From Fimiplasma intestinipullorum (GTDB lineage: Bacteria; Bacillota_I; Bacilli_A; Erysipelotrichales; Coprobacillaceae), in NCBI GenBank assembly GCA_018715065.1, contig DVMJ01000002.1, positions 1 to 53,658 of the forward strand: a stretch of 53,658 nucleotides of DNA, in the 5' to 3' direction. Below the pieces are notes generated by a model. The model saw only the letters and a program-made list of their open reading frames with translations. It had not been told where the DNA came from and searched no databases. Below, in pieces: positions 24,173 through 33,800 of this stretch (positions within the stretch are counted from its first letter, which is position 1; every line of letters starts with the position of its first letter). Both the position numbers and the translations under genes were made by a program.

Positions 24173-25192
24173 TCAGTCTGTCCAGATCATCTCACGGGTG
24201 ATTTCAGAAATACGATGTGCTCCACACATCTGCATCGTATCCACTAGTTCATCCGCAATCTTTTGGATATAGGTTTGCACTCCGGCATCTTCTCCACCAT
24301 AGAGCGCTGTCACAAATGGTCGGGCAATCAGAACACCATCTGCGCCTAAAGCTAACGCCTTAAAGACATCGACCCCGCTGCGGATCCCACCATCTACTAA
24401 AATCGTCATCTTGCCTTTATAGGCCTGGGCAATCCTTTCTAACACTTCGGCCGTACTCGGACATTGATCTAAGACACGTCCGCCATGATTAGAAACAACG
24501 ATGGCTGATGCCCCTGCTTCATAAGCTTTCTTGGCTCCTTTGAGCGTCATGATTCCTTTCACAATAAAAGGCACCGGACACTGATCAATGATGGCCTTCA
24601 GTTCAGCCGTTGATTTAGATCCTGCTGGAGGTGTCATATTCTTCAAGAACGGAAGTCCCGCGGCATCGATGTCCATCGCAATCGCCACCGGTGATGCTTG
24701 CATGACCAGTTCAAATTTACTTTGTACCGTTTCCTGATTCCATGGTTTGATGGTCGGGATCCCACAGCCCGTCTGTTTCATGATGGCCTCAGTGGCTGCC
24801 TCCATCACATGCGGATCAACACCATCTCCCGTAAATGCTAAAATGCCATTCTTGGCACATGCACGTACCATGATCTCATTATACGACTGATCATTATACG
24901 CTTCCCCATAATGCAAACTGACAGCGCCAACTGGCCCGGCAAAAAACGGATAAGCAAAGTGATGTCCAAACAGTTCGACGGAAGGATCGACAGGTCCTCC
25001 TTCAACTAAAGTATCCATATTCACACGAATGGCTTTCCATTGATCATAATTACGAATCGCTACATCACCAATTCCTTTGGCGCCAGGTCCTGGCATGGTA
25101 TTTCGACATGCACGCCCATTACATTCTGGGCAGGCCTTGCATAAAGGGCCTAACGTCTTTCTAGCCTGCGCTAACACTTCTTGATAATTCAT
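24173..25192 (-). CDS. FMN-dependent alpha-hydroxy-acid oxidising protein
   Basis: A 339-residue TIM-barrel flavoenzyme. It shows FAGPVGAV (FMN loop), VKGIMTLKGA (FMN lysine), VVSNHGGRVLD with catalytic His236, and DGGIRSGVDVFKALALGADGVLIARP (phosphate-binding). The N-terminus has four cysteines (18, 21, 24, 29) in CKACPECNGRAC, typical of the Firmicute subgroup and possibly metal-binding. The family oxidises lactate or related 2-hydroxy acids, but the substrate is not predictable here. It overlaps the GNAT stop by 4 nt. A decayed paralogue lies at 22338-22545. Confidence 0.88.
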   Translation of the reverse strand: MNYQEVLAQARKTLGPLCKACPECNGRACRNTMPGPGAKGIGDVAIRNYDQWKAIRVNMDTLVEGGPVDPSVELFGHHFAYPFFAGPVGAVSLHYGEAYNDQSYNEIMVRACAKNGILAFTGDGVDPHVMEAATEAIMKQTGCGIPTIKPWNQETVQSKFELVMQASPVAIAMDIDAAGLPFLKNMTPPAGSKSTAELKAIIDQCPVPFIVKGIMTLKGAKKAYEAGASAIVVSNHGGRVLDQCPSTAEVLERIAQAYKGKMTILVDGGIRSGVDVFKALALGADGVLIARPFVTALYGGEDAGVQTYIQKIADELVDTMQMCGAHRISEITREMIWTD

Positions 25193-25977
25193 ACTGTCTC
25201 CTCCCTGATTGAAACGTGATTAAGAATGTGGCTCAATTGAAAGCCAACTTTTTCATAGGCTTTGTTGCTGGCAGAATAGGCCAGATCTGTATAAAGAACA
25301 GGACAATAAGCTTTGGCAATACAATCTTCTGATAAGCTAGCAATCAACGCCTTGGCATAACCTTTTTGACGCTTTTCCTTAGCTGTAAAGACATGGCCGA
25401 ACTTCACAAGATCCCCACACTTTTGAATATGTGCCATACAACACGGACACTGATCCTGATCAAGCCAAAGATAAAGATTTCCGGAAGCAATCAGATCCTT
25501 TGCCTCTTGTCTAGCTGCTGTTTTAGAAACTTCCTGGACATTTGCCATCTCTATCCGCGCCTCATACCACCACTGTGCCACAAGATTCAAGTAAATCGGT
25601 GTCGCCACAATCATCTCTCCTGGTACGCGACAAAAATCATTGACTTCAGACAAATAGTATGCCCCCATCTTAAAAAGCCCACTACATTCAAAATAAGGTC
25701 GAAGCTCGTCATAAAGGGCTTGTTTACATGTCAGCTTTTGAACCTGCATTGCTTTTAGATCACTCACCAAATCATGAATGGCTCTCTGATCAAAATCATC
25801 ATTCCAGATCCAGGTTGGGTAGTGTCCTTCCGGCTTGGAAATCACATAATGCTTACCATCACTGGCGTGCTGGGTACTTGGGAGTGTTTGGTTGAACACC
25901 ATGTAATAAAAAGCCGTCCGATCTTTTAAGTAGGCCTCACTTTGGAAGATGGAATGATCCGCCATTATTTTTGTCAT
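25189..25977 (-). CDS. GNAT-family N-acetyltransferase
   Basis: About 262 residues. The C-terminal half has GHVFTAKEKRQKGYAKALIASL (the acetyl-CoA pyrophosphate loop) and SNKAYEKVGFQ, both GNAT motifs. The N-terminal half is less recognisable and may be a second degenerate GNAT-like domain. AAAGAGGTGAGA precedes adjacent ATGs at 25980 and 25977, with a GTG at 25986, so the exact start is uncertain. It is co-transcribed with the oxidase. Confidence 0.8.
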   Translation of the reverse strand: MTKIMADHSIFQSEAYLKDRTAFYYMVFNQTLPSTQHASDGKHYVISKPEGHYPTWIWNDDFDQRAIHDLVSDLKAMQVQKLTCKQALYDELRPYFECSGLFKMGAYYLSEVNDFCRVPGEMIVATPIYLNLVAQWWYEARIEMANVQEVSKTAARQEAKDLIASGNLYLWLDQDQCPCCMAHIQKCGDLVKFGHVFTAKEKRQKGYAKALIASLSEDCIAKAYCPVLYTDLAYSASNKAYEKVGFQLSHILNHVSIREETV

Positions 25978-26037
25978 CATTCTCACCTCTTTGACTCAAT
26001 TATAACGCATCTAAAAATAAAAAACAAGACGACCTGA

Positions 26038-26589
26038 TTAGTCGCCCTGTGCTACTCTTTCATAGATGATTGGTTCATCATAACCAAAGGTTCGTTTTCC
26101 ATTGACTTCCATCATCTCGCTCACTTCTAACCATTCCGGACTAAACCTTTCAAATAAGGTGAAAGTCAGGACTGGACTGAAATGACTGACACTACCTCCT
26201 TCATAAATGCCTTCCTTTTTCACATAATAGGCTGGAGTAAATTTGGCAGATTCCTTGAGCGCATCATAATTCACAGGCTGGAAATCAGCAAAAGTCACAT
26301 CCTTAGCCGATAGTTCGTAGCTTGTCAGCTTGATTCCCTTTTCCTCCTGGGTGAACAGGAACAGATGACTCGAACGATTCGTCTTCCCCTGAATCTCATA
26401 TTCACTCTCTTCTAGAACGAAATAGCCATCAAAATCTTTAGGCAAACCCATGATTTTCTCATTACAAAGCGAATTGACATGCTTCGCATATGGATAATCC
26501 ATTCTTCCCTGTTCCTGCATCTTGGCATACTGATTGCGATTATCAAAATGCCCTACTAATAATTCCACCATTTCTTCAAGTTGTTTCAT
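26038..26589 (-). CDS. Hypothetical protein with a CpcT/CpeT-like start
   Basis: 183 residues, soluble. The opening MVELLVGHFDNRNQYAKMQ, with GLPKDFDGYFVLEESEY further on, recalls the N-terminus of CpcT/CpeT-type beta-barrel lyases, but this organism is not phototrophic and the likeness is weak. It is a single gene with an upstream gap. No catalytic motif is evident, so function is left open. Confidence 0.6.
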   Translation of the reverse strand: MKQLEEMVELLVGHFDNRNQYAKMQEQGRMDYPYAKHVNSLCNEKIMGLPKDFDGYFVLEESEYEIQGKTNRSSHLFLFTQEEKGIKLTSYELSAKDVTFADFQPVNYDALKESAKFTPAYYVKKEGIYEGGSVSHFSPVLTFTLFERFSPEWLEVSEMMEVNGKRTFGYDEPIIYERVAQGD

Positions 26590-26770
26590 CTATAACTCAC
26601 TCCTTCATCCATCTTGTATTCACTTTTCTTGACCCACATCATACACCTTTTCATTTCCTTTGTCACGTCAGATAACCTGCCATGAAGAATTTCTGATCTA
26701 GCTCATCTAAAAGGATATCCCCATCCAGATCAATCAACAGATGATCCCACTTTTTATAATATAATCAGGC

Positions 26771-26798
26771 TTTACATTCAAACAAGATATGTTATAAT
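26771..26798 (+). promoter_or_regulatory. Promoter of the small His-containing membrane protein
   Basis: TTTACA (26771-26776), 16 nt, TATAAT (26793-26798), followed by AAAGGAGATG before the ATG. Confidence 0.7.
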
Positions 26799-26842
26799 GA
26801 ACAAGGCAGTTAGTCTGGACTAACCAAAAAGGAGATGTATAC

Positions 26843-27181
26843 ATGCTCAATCATTTATTAGCTTTTATTGCTACTATTCTGCTTGTTTTATGCATGCTGA
26901 CCCCATTTAAAAAGAAACATTCGCGCCTTCAATGGCTGAATCATCACGTTTTTTATGCGATTGCTTTAATTGTCGTGGCTTTGATTCATGGTATTATAGC
27001 CGGTAGCCATCCGGCAATGCTCAGCGGCAAGATGGCATGGATCGCCTTAGTCCTGTTAGTGATCCTGGCAATTCCACATCAACGCTTCAAATGCCATTCT
27101 TTTCGCAAGATTCATCGCTCTCTAGCTATTCTGACCTGCGGTCTGATTCTGATTCATATCGTGTATGCCTTGAGTTTATAG
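26843..27181 (+). CDS. Small four-helix membrane protein with conserved-looking histidines
   Basis: 112 residues, four hydrophobic helices. Histidines occur at WLNHHVFYA, LIHGIIAGSH, RKIHRS and LIHIVYAL, a pattern like ferric-reductase or cytochrome-b-type helices where pairs of His hold haem. No flavin or NAD domain is present. Haem binding is inference only. It has its own promoter and a strong terminator. Confidence 0.6.
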   Translation: MLNHLLAFIATILLVLCMLTPFKKKHSRLQWLNHHVFYAIALIVVALIHGIIAGSHPAMLSGKMAWIALVLLVILAIPHQRFKCHSFRKIHRSLAILTCGLILIHIVYALSL

Positions 27182-27217
27182 ATTAAAACGCATTCTGGAC
27201 AGGAATGCGTTTTAATC
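27181..27217 (+). terminator. Strong rho-independent terminator
   Basis: Perfect 15-bp arms GATTAAAACGCATTC and GAATGCGTTTTAATC with a 7-nt loop. It separates the membrane gene from the CRISPR array and may also end array transcripts coming from the right. Confidence 0.8.
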
Positions 27218-27247
27218 ATGACAACAAAATGAAATAGATAGTAATCA

Positions 27248-28607
27248 TCATTTTTCTAGCACAATTCAATATGGTAGCAAAACTTGCTTCTTTACGCTGT
27301 GCATTGATTTTTTGTTTTACTCTAGCACAATTCAATATGGTAGCAAAACGGTGGGGACACGCACGGGTCACGAAACTATGTTTTACTCTAGCACAATTCA
27401 ATATGGTAGCAAAACGGTGGGGACACGCACGGGTCACGAAACTATGTTTTACTCTAGCACAATTCAATATGGTAGCAAAACTAATGTTCAATTGTTTTAT
27501 TATGATTCTATGTTTTACTCTAGCACAATTCAATATGGTAGCAAAACTTGAAGCCTTAGCCCCATATACCCTACGGGGTTTTACTCTAGCACAATTCAAT
27601 ATGGTAGCAAAACTTTTCCGTTTTGAGGTACTACCTGAAATTCGTTTTACTCTAGCACAATTCAATATGGTAGCAAAACTCTGATTGACGTTTCTTGCGT
27701 TCGGTAATTGTTTTACTCTAGCACAATTCAATATGGTAGCAAAACAGAATCGTAAATTCGACAATATCGGTTATTGTTTTACTCTAGCACAATTCAATAT
27801 GGTAGCAAAACACGTTGAGCCGTTTGTGAACGTGATTTGATGTTTTACTCTAGCACAATTCAATATGGTAGCAAAACGTTTGATTAAAGAAGCTGGCTCA
27901 ATGTGTGGTTTTACTCTAGCACAATTCAATATGGTAGCAAAACTCGCCAAACGTGGGCGGCTATCATTTTATTGTTTTACTCTAGCACAATTCAATATGG
28001 TAGCAAAACTCACATCGTACTTCAATGTACAAATATATGGTTTTACTCTAGCACAATTCAATATGGTAGCAAAACGTAATGCAATCGTAAACTAATGTGA
28101 TTACTGTTTTACTCTAGCACAATTCAATATGGTAGCAAAACAATGAAGCAACAGAGGATACCGCTTCGGAAAGTTTTACTCTAGCACAATTCAATATGGT
28201 AGCAAAACGCACTGTTCGTTGTTTCCTATATGTATACAGTTTTACTCTAGCACAATTCAATATGGTAGCAAAACTGCGGATCATCGCACTCTCTACGTCG
28301 AGATCGAGTTTTACTCTAGCACAATTCAATATGGTAGCAAAACTCTTTATGGTCATCATCGAGCGTAATTTGCGTTTTACTCTAGCACAATTCAATATGG
28401 TAGCAAAACAATCATTAAAATCAATTCAACTGAAAGCGCGTTTTACTCTAGCACAATTCAATATGGTAGCAAAACGAAGAAAAACATTAATCTTGATGAC
28501 ATTAAGTTTTACTCTAGCACAATTCAATATGGTAGCAAAACTTTCTTTACTCCTTTTTGATTGATTTTTTGGTTTTACTCTAGCACAATTCAATATGGTA
28601 GCAAAAC
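27248..28607 (-). CRISPR. Type II-A CRISPR array, 21 repeats and 20 spacers
   Basis: The 36-bp repeat (plus strand starts GTTTTACTCTAGCACAATTC and ends GGTAGCAAAAC) recurs with a 66-bp period. Spacers are 30 nt except one of 31 (28142-28172) and one of 33 (28275-28307). Transcription is on the minus strand, where the repeat starts GTTTTGCTACC and pairs with the tracrRNA anti-repeat. The lowest-coordinate repeat (27248-27283) is degenerate at 5 positions, marking the old, leader-distal end. The spacer at 27350-27379 is repeated exactly at 27416-27445. All internal repeats appear identical. Confidence 0.98.
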
Positions 28608-28650
28608 CTCAAATCTATTCTATCATATTATCCTAGAGTGTAAAAGTCTT
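28608..28650 (-). promoter_or_regulatory. Short CRISPR leader with integration anchor and promoter
   Basis: Only 43 nt separate csn2 from the first repeat. On the minus strand ATTTGAG (28614-28608) touches the first repeat; this is the leader-anchoring sequence known for II-A integration. TTTACA (28644-28639), 16 nt, TAGAAT (28622-28617) form a promoter whose start would fall at the leader-repeat junction. Confidence 0.8.
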
Positions 28651-29520
28651 TTATTTTAGTAATTTTTCTATCAAACCAGCTGCTTCATGTTCCTTATTGA
28701 ATAAATATTTCTCCATATAATCATATCCTTCCTTTACAGACAATAATTTAAATTGATTATCACAAATCAAGTAGTAAAAATCATTCTCATTTGCAAGATC
28801 TAAAGCATATCTTTCGCATAAGTAGTATTTTGAAAGATCTTTATCGAATGATATAGGTTGCTGAACCATCATTAAACTTAAGACATTAGGGAGTTGGTTG
28901 ATCAGGTGAAGAATATGCTCTGAAACTTCGTCCATTTCTACTACAATGATAATCAAAGGAATAGTACAATCGTTTTTTGAAATAAAATGAATCATATTTA
29001 ACTGTAGCTCAATGATTTCGTCAGATGATAAATCAAATTCATTCATTACTGACTCTCCAGGCAAATAAAATGGTGAAATCAATTTCGCCAAGAATTTGGG
29101 AGTCATTGCATTAAAACGACCTGTAAGTGGTGAATTTGCGACTATTTCATCAGTAAAAGCTTCATATAAAATATTGAATGTATCAATTGTATCCTTATAT
29201 TCAGGCAGACTAAATAAAGTTTCATAATACTTCAGTGCTAAAGATTTCGCCGTTAGCTTTAAATCTGATGAAAGCGAATAATTACAGTTGACGCGATAGA
29301 AAAGAAAATCCTTTGAAGATAACTTACGCCCATCTAAACTAATGATGGGCAATAATCCATTTTCCTCAGCATATTCACTTGGTTTGATACCTTGATAAAT
29401 CTGTTGAAGCGTTCGTACCAGCTCGAATTTCATTTTTAAATTGCTTCCGCAAATCCATTTATATGAATCCATTTGAATTTCATATTTTTCTTTTCCTCTA
29501 GATATCGTTAATTTCTTCAT
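28651..29520 (-). CDS. csn2: Csn2, type II-A adaptation protein
   Basis: 289 residues. It starts MKKLTISRGKEKYEIQ and is placed after cas2, next to the leader, as expected for Csn2, which forms a ring that slides on DNA ends during spacer acquisition. Length lies between the short (about 220) and long (about 350) forms. The ATG overlaps the cas2 stop as ATGA. Sequence likeness to well-known Csn2 proteins is modest, so the call leans on gene order. Confidence 0.82.
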   Translation of the reverse strand: MKKLTISRGKEKYEIQMDSYKWICGSNLKMKFELVRTLQQIYQGIKPSEYAEENGLLPIISLDGRKLSSKDFLFYRVNCNYSLSSDLKLTAKSLALKYYETLFSLPEYKDTIDTFNILYEAFTDEIVANSPLTGRFNAMTPKFLAKLISPFYLPGESVMNEFDLSSDEIIELQLNMIHFISKNDCTIPLIIIVVEMDEVSEHILHLINQLPNVLSLMMVQQPISFDKDLSKYYLCERYALDLANENDFYYLICDNQFKLLSVKEGYDYMEKYLFNKEHEAAGLIEKLLK

Positions 29521-29825
29521 AACTTAATAAATGACTCACTAGATACGATATTTTCCTGATTGGATCGACCACCGACAATAATCTCAATTCTGGAATACTG
29601 TTTTTCGGTCACAACCATGATTCTGATTTGCCCATTTTTAGGAACTTGTTTACGAAGAATACTAATATGATTAATGGCGGCCTCTCTGTTGGGAAATATT
29701 TTACAATACACAGAGAACTGCATCATCATATACCCATTCTTTATTAAATACTTACGAAACTGTGTATAGATCTTTCGTTCCTGTTTCGTGACCATTGGCA
29801 AATCAAAAAATAGTACAAGTCTCAT
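29517..29825 (-). CDS. cas2: Cas2
   Basis: 102 residues from the ATG at 29825, which gives the classic MRLVLFFDLPMVTKQERK start. The open frame extends upstream to 29909 but that part overlaps cas1 and has no family likeness. The cas1 stop lies 4 nt upstream and no clear ribosome site is present, so translation is probably coupled. Cas2 forms the integrase complex with Cas1. Confidence 0.92.
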   Translation of the reverse strand: MRLVLFFDLPMVTKQERKIYTQFRKYLIKNGYMMMQFSVYCKIFPNREAAINHISILRKQVPKNGQIRIMVVTEKQYSRIEIIVGGRSNQENIVSSESFIKL

Positions 29826-29829
29826 GAAA

Positions 29830-30729
29830 TTATAAATCATAACAATAGGGCAGAGGAAAGATAAAATCTTGTTTCTTGCCTGAATGAAGTACTTTAATAA
29901 TTGATTCAATGTATAAATTTATTGCGTTAGCCATGGTTTGTGTTTTATCATCAATGACAACCTTCTTTAGCGTAAGCTGGATAAGACCCTCTCGATGCTC
30001 CTGCTTAAACAAGATTTCTTCTTTCATATGCGTATAAACAAACTGATCGACCATCGGACGGAAAACTTCAATGATATCATCACTTAAATTAAACATGTTC
30101 TGTTTTCCTCTATGAAAGATACCTAGGTTCGGCAAATAGCCTTTAGAAACTAGGATAGAAGAAATCAGAGCGCGAAAGACTGCATAGCCATAGTTCAATC
30201 CAGCATTAATAACATCTTCATCCATACGGGCAAAATCTTCTCCAAACAATTCTCGAAAATACATTTTGGCAGCTAACCCTTCTCGATTAGTTGGATCTCC
30301 TTCTTCAACTTCATCTCTAAATTGATACAATTTTTTGATGACATCAAAATTTAAATCATTATACTTTAGAATCTCTACCTGATTAAATATTTTTGCCTGA
30401 ACAATCAATTGATGAACTTTCTTTTTGTTTTGACTGCTCCAGCGTATCTGTTTATTAATATTGCCACTTTGAGAGAAATGACCATTCATTGGTAAGATAT
30501 AACTTCTAGGTAAATGATCCACTCCACACAAAATGGTGCATACATTATTTTCTGTCAATTTATTGATTAAAGGAACACTAATAGTTGACCGATAATTATC
30601 AATTACTAAAATCATAATGTCTGAAATTGGGAACAAGACTTCATCGTTACTTTCTAAAATAACTTTAAGATTGTCCAGATACAATTTCAGCTCATTACTC
30701 TTTTCTACATATAAGACTCTATGACTCAT
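29830..30729 (-). CDS. cas1: Cas1 integrase
   Basis: 299 residues. Catalytic residues expected for Cas1 are present: Glu150 (NREGLAAKMYF), His206 (GIFHRGKQN) and Glu221 (DDIIEVFRPMVD). It integrates new spacers with Cas2. The ATG at 30729 lies 18 nt after the tracrRNA terminator stem, and the intervening sequence is U-rich with no Shine-Dalgarno. Expression may therefore be low or depend on readthrough of the terminator from cas9. Confidence 0.95.
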   Translation of the reverse strand: MSHRVLYVEKSNELKLYLDNLKVILESNDEVLFPISDIMILVIDNYRSTISVPLINKLTENNVCTILCGVDHLPRSYILPMNGHFSQSGNINKQIRWSSQNKKKVHQLIVQAKIFNQVEILKYNDLNFDVIKKLYQFRDEVEEGDPTNREGLAAKMYFRELFGEDFARMDEDVINAGLNYGYAVFRALISSILVSKGYLPNLGIFHRGKQNMFNLSDDIIEVFRPMVDQFVYTHMKEEILFKQEHREGLIQLTLKKVVIDDKTQTMANAINLYIESIIKVLHSGKKQDFIFPLPYCYDL

Positions 30730-30739
30730 CGTTAGATAA

Positions 30740-30824
30740 AAAGAAAAGGCTCCATGTAGGAGCCGAATCCGGGATAAACCCTTGTTTTGCTAGGTCATAT
30801 AGAATTGTGCTAGAATATAACCAC
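30740..30824 (-). ncRNA. tracrRNA
   Basis: Read on the minus strand, the RNA holds an anti-repeat (30821-30784) pairing with most of the crRNA repeat (TAGCAAAAC against GTTTTGCTA at one end, TTCTAGCACAATTC at the other, with a central bulge). A GGGTTTATCCC nexus hairpin follows. A GGCTCC/GGAGCC terminator stem (30764-30748) then runs into TTTTCTTTTT. Predicted length is about 85 nt, with only one hairpin after the nexus, as in S. aureus-like systems. Confidence 0.9.
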
Positions 30825-30830
30825 AAGATT

Positions 30831-30859
30831 ATTATAGCCTATTCAAACTCCAATTTCAA
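30831..30859 (-). promoter_or_regulatory. tracrRNA promoter inside the end of cas9
   Basis: Minus-strand TTGAAA (30859-30854), 17 nt, TATAAT (30836-30831). The -35 lies within the last cas9 codons. The start would fall near 30824, just before the anti-repeat. Confidence 0.8.
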
Positions 30860-33800
30860 GATATTTTTCTTTACTTCATATACATTTCCTAATACATCAG
30901 TTGCATACTTTGCCAGCTTTGTTATCGGACCGATTGATATCATTAACCGTTTCTTACAATACGTATAAATTGGTTTTACCTCAATTATGTTTTTGGAATC
31001 ATTATTTGTTGCTGTGAATTTGAGTATTTCCATTTCGCCATGATATAAGCGAGGTTTCCCACCATCCTCTGTGGATAAGTCATACACATATTTGGCTCCG
31101 TCTTTCTTTTGGATCCCTATCAATTCATCGTGATGCAGCGAACAAACAAATATATCATCATCCGTTATGTTCTTACGTTTCTTTTCAGATGCGTACCATT
31201 TTTCATCAATAACATACTTTTTCTTAGATTCTTTATAGAAAACATTGGCATACCGCACGGTCAGCATCTTATACTTACCCTCTGGAGAAACGTAGAAATC
31301 TGTCCGATAAGGGCTTATCTGTAAAAGCACTACTTTCTTGTTATGTACATGATAATGATTGGAGATATCAATGTTGTTGCCTAACTTGCCATCAAAATAC
31401 TTCATCATGGTTATTTCAGGTCCATTGCCTTTTTTTGCGTATTTACGCACTTTTCCATGTTCTTGTTTATAAAGATATAATGGATTCTTTCCTTTTAAAG
31501 CATATTGTATTTGACCCTTCTTCTTCGTACAGCTAAAATGTTTCTCATCATCTTTAAAAATATGGAAGTGATCCAAGATGATTGACTGGATAATCTTAAA
31601 TGTCTGGTTATCATTGCGATACATCAACCACCTGTCTAAAGGCCGATCATTAATGATATCATCAGTTAGTTGGGTAAACTTTGGATCATAAATATCACTA
31701 TACTTTTTGACTACATATTCTTCGTTGCCAACTGTTCGTGTACTGTAAATCGTCTCATCAGAAATCTGACGATTAGGTTTAGTATCAATCTTGTGAGATA
31801 TTTTGATTGGTGGAAACTGCATCACATTTCTTTCAATCAGCCCGTTATAATACATATTTGATTCATCATAAATCGTCTTAAGCTGCGTAATGAAACGAAT
31901 ATATTTAGGATCTAATACCTGTTGGTCATCCCCAACAGCAAACACTTCTCCGGTTTCTTCATTGTATAAGTCATTAAAATTATACTTGAGCAAATAAGTA
32001 TTTAAGAGATTCAATTTTTTAATAGACGCTACGATCAAAGCATCTACCGCATGATGCAGGTAATCTTTTTCCCTCTCTTTTTGCATATTGATCCTATTTC
32101 TAAATATATTTGTAACTCTGCCACGAACCGTATGAACATGTGTAGAGATCTCATTATCTTTAAAATAATCAGAAAGAGTATTCATGACAACTCGACATGC
32201 ATAACTGGTATCAACTAAGTTTCTGGCAATGAATTCCTGCATGTTTGAGAATTTAGTAATATCTTTGTCATAAAGCAAGTAACTTCTTTTTTTACCAGTA
32301 TAATTTCTATTATTTTTAACAACCGTCTTATAAGTATCCAGCGAAATATTTAACTTACCGCGTAGGATTGCATAAATAGGTGTCATATTAGACTTATTCT
32401 GGTTTTCTGTCCGATTTATTAAAGCCTTATTATTGATAGAATCGTCCAAAGAAATGGATAACGGAATAATATGATCCACTTCATATGCTGTTGCATCTTT
32501 GATCAACAAATTTAAGTCAATCGGCGCGTTCGTATATGCCGTTTTCCCTTCCTGCTGAAGATATAAACGGACTTTTAGCTTTGTTTTACCATTGATCTTA
32601 CTAGGATCATAACCTTCATGACTTAGCAACTCATCTACTTTACGATTCTCTTGTTCATAGTATTTTTGACTATCATTTAGACGTTTTTTCTGTTCCTGAC
32701 TATTGCGGTCTCGCGTCGTCTCTACAACAATCGATTCAAACTCACCATATTTCTCCCTTAACGCATTGACTACTTTAAAGGTTTCTCTCTGAGCCCTTTT
32801 TACAACAGGAGAAAGAATAGCCTCATCGTCTGCTTCAATGTATTTTTGACCTTTATGAGATACCCGGTTCTTGTCAAAAAAATGCGATTCATGCAATACC
32901 TGCATTTGATTGCGTGGTGATTGAAGCATCTCCTGATTAATCAAATGCATGGCTTTCAACGATAATGAATGATATTGCGTCATTCCTTTCATTACCGCGC
33001 ATTGCTCCACAATAGCTTCGTCTATTTCAGGATAAGCTTGTTGAATTGCCTGTTTTCGTTCTTCGATTCCTTTTTTACCAGTGACTATCTCTGCTAAACC
33101 GTCTAATATAGATAAATCTTTTTTATACAGGTCACAATTGTTTGTATCGAAGATCTTCTTAAGGGCTTTATATCCTTTAAATTCCGTCAATAAAGGTTTA
33201 TCATTTTTATCAATTCGAAAACCTTTGATCTGATTCAAATCAACATTTAATAATTTAGCCAGTTGTTTAGGAGTAATGCCACCTTTTTCATTCACAAAAT
33301 CAATGACATCTTGTTTTTGTGAAGTCGTCAATTTCTCTCCTTCACACTCTAAATTGTTTAAATCATTCAGCAAATTAAACAGTTCTGCAGTATATGAATT
33401 TTTGGCTGCCCTAAGTTGATCTGGAAAAACACTACACTTACCACGCATCTTTTCAATCAAATCAATAGGACCAACACCTTGAGCAATCCATCTACCATAA
33501 GGTGTTGGTGATTTTTCACTTCCAGGTCCTTCATAATACTGACGTCTTCTGCTGACAATCGTTCTTATTTTTTCACAAAGATCTTCACTTAAATCTTGAT
33601 GAGAAAGAATCTCATCCAGTTCTTTGATGTAATCATCCGTCTTAAAATTATTCTCAGTTCCTTTGATTTTTCCACTTTGTTTCAATCTTTCTTTTTGAAC
33701 AAGACATACGTAATGATACTTCTTTAAGTCCTGGTCGTTTTTAGACAATATACTCTTGGTACCTTCACTATCCTCATCTGCACTATCTAACGCTTCCAAA

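Noticed and set aside
27216..28564. Several long open frames across the CRISPR array on both strands
   Set aside because: They are products of the 66-bp period, a multiple of three, which keeps repeat frames open. They have no ribosome sites.
27284..28571. Self-targeting spacers against this window
   Set aside because: No spacer was noticed to match elsewhere in the window by eye. A proper search was not possible.
29826..29909. Longer Cas2 start
   Set aside because: Overlaps cas1 by 80 nt and adds residues unlike any Cas2. The family start MRLVLFFDLP is at 29825.
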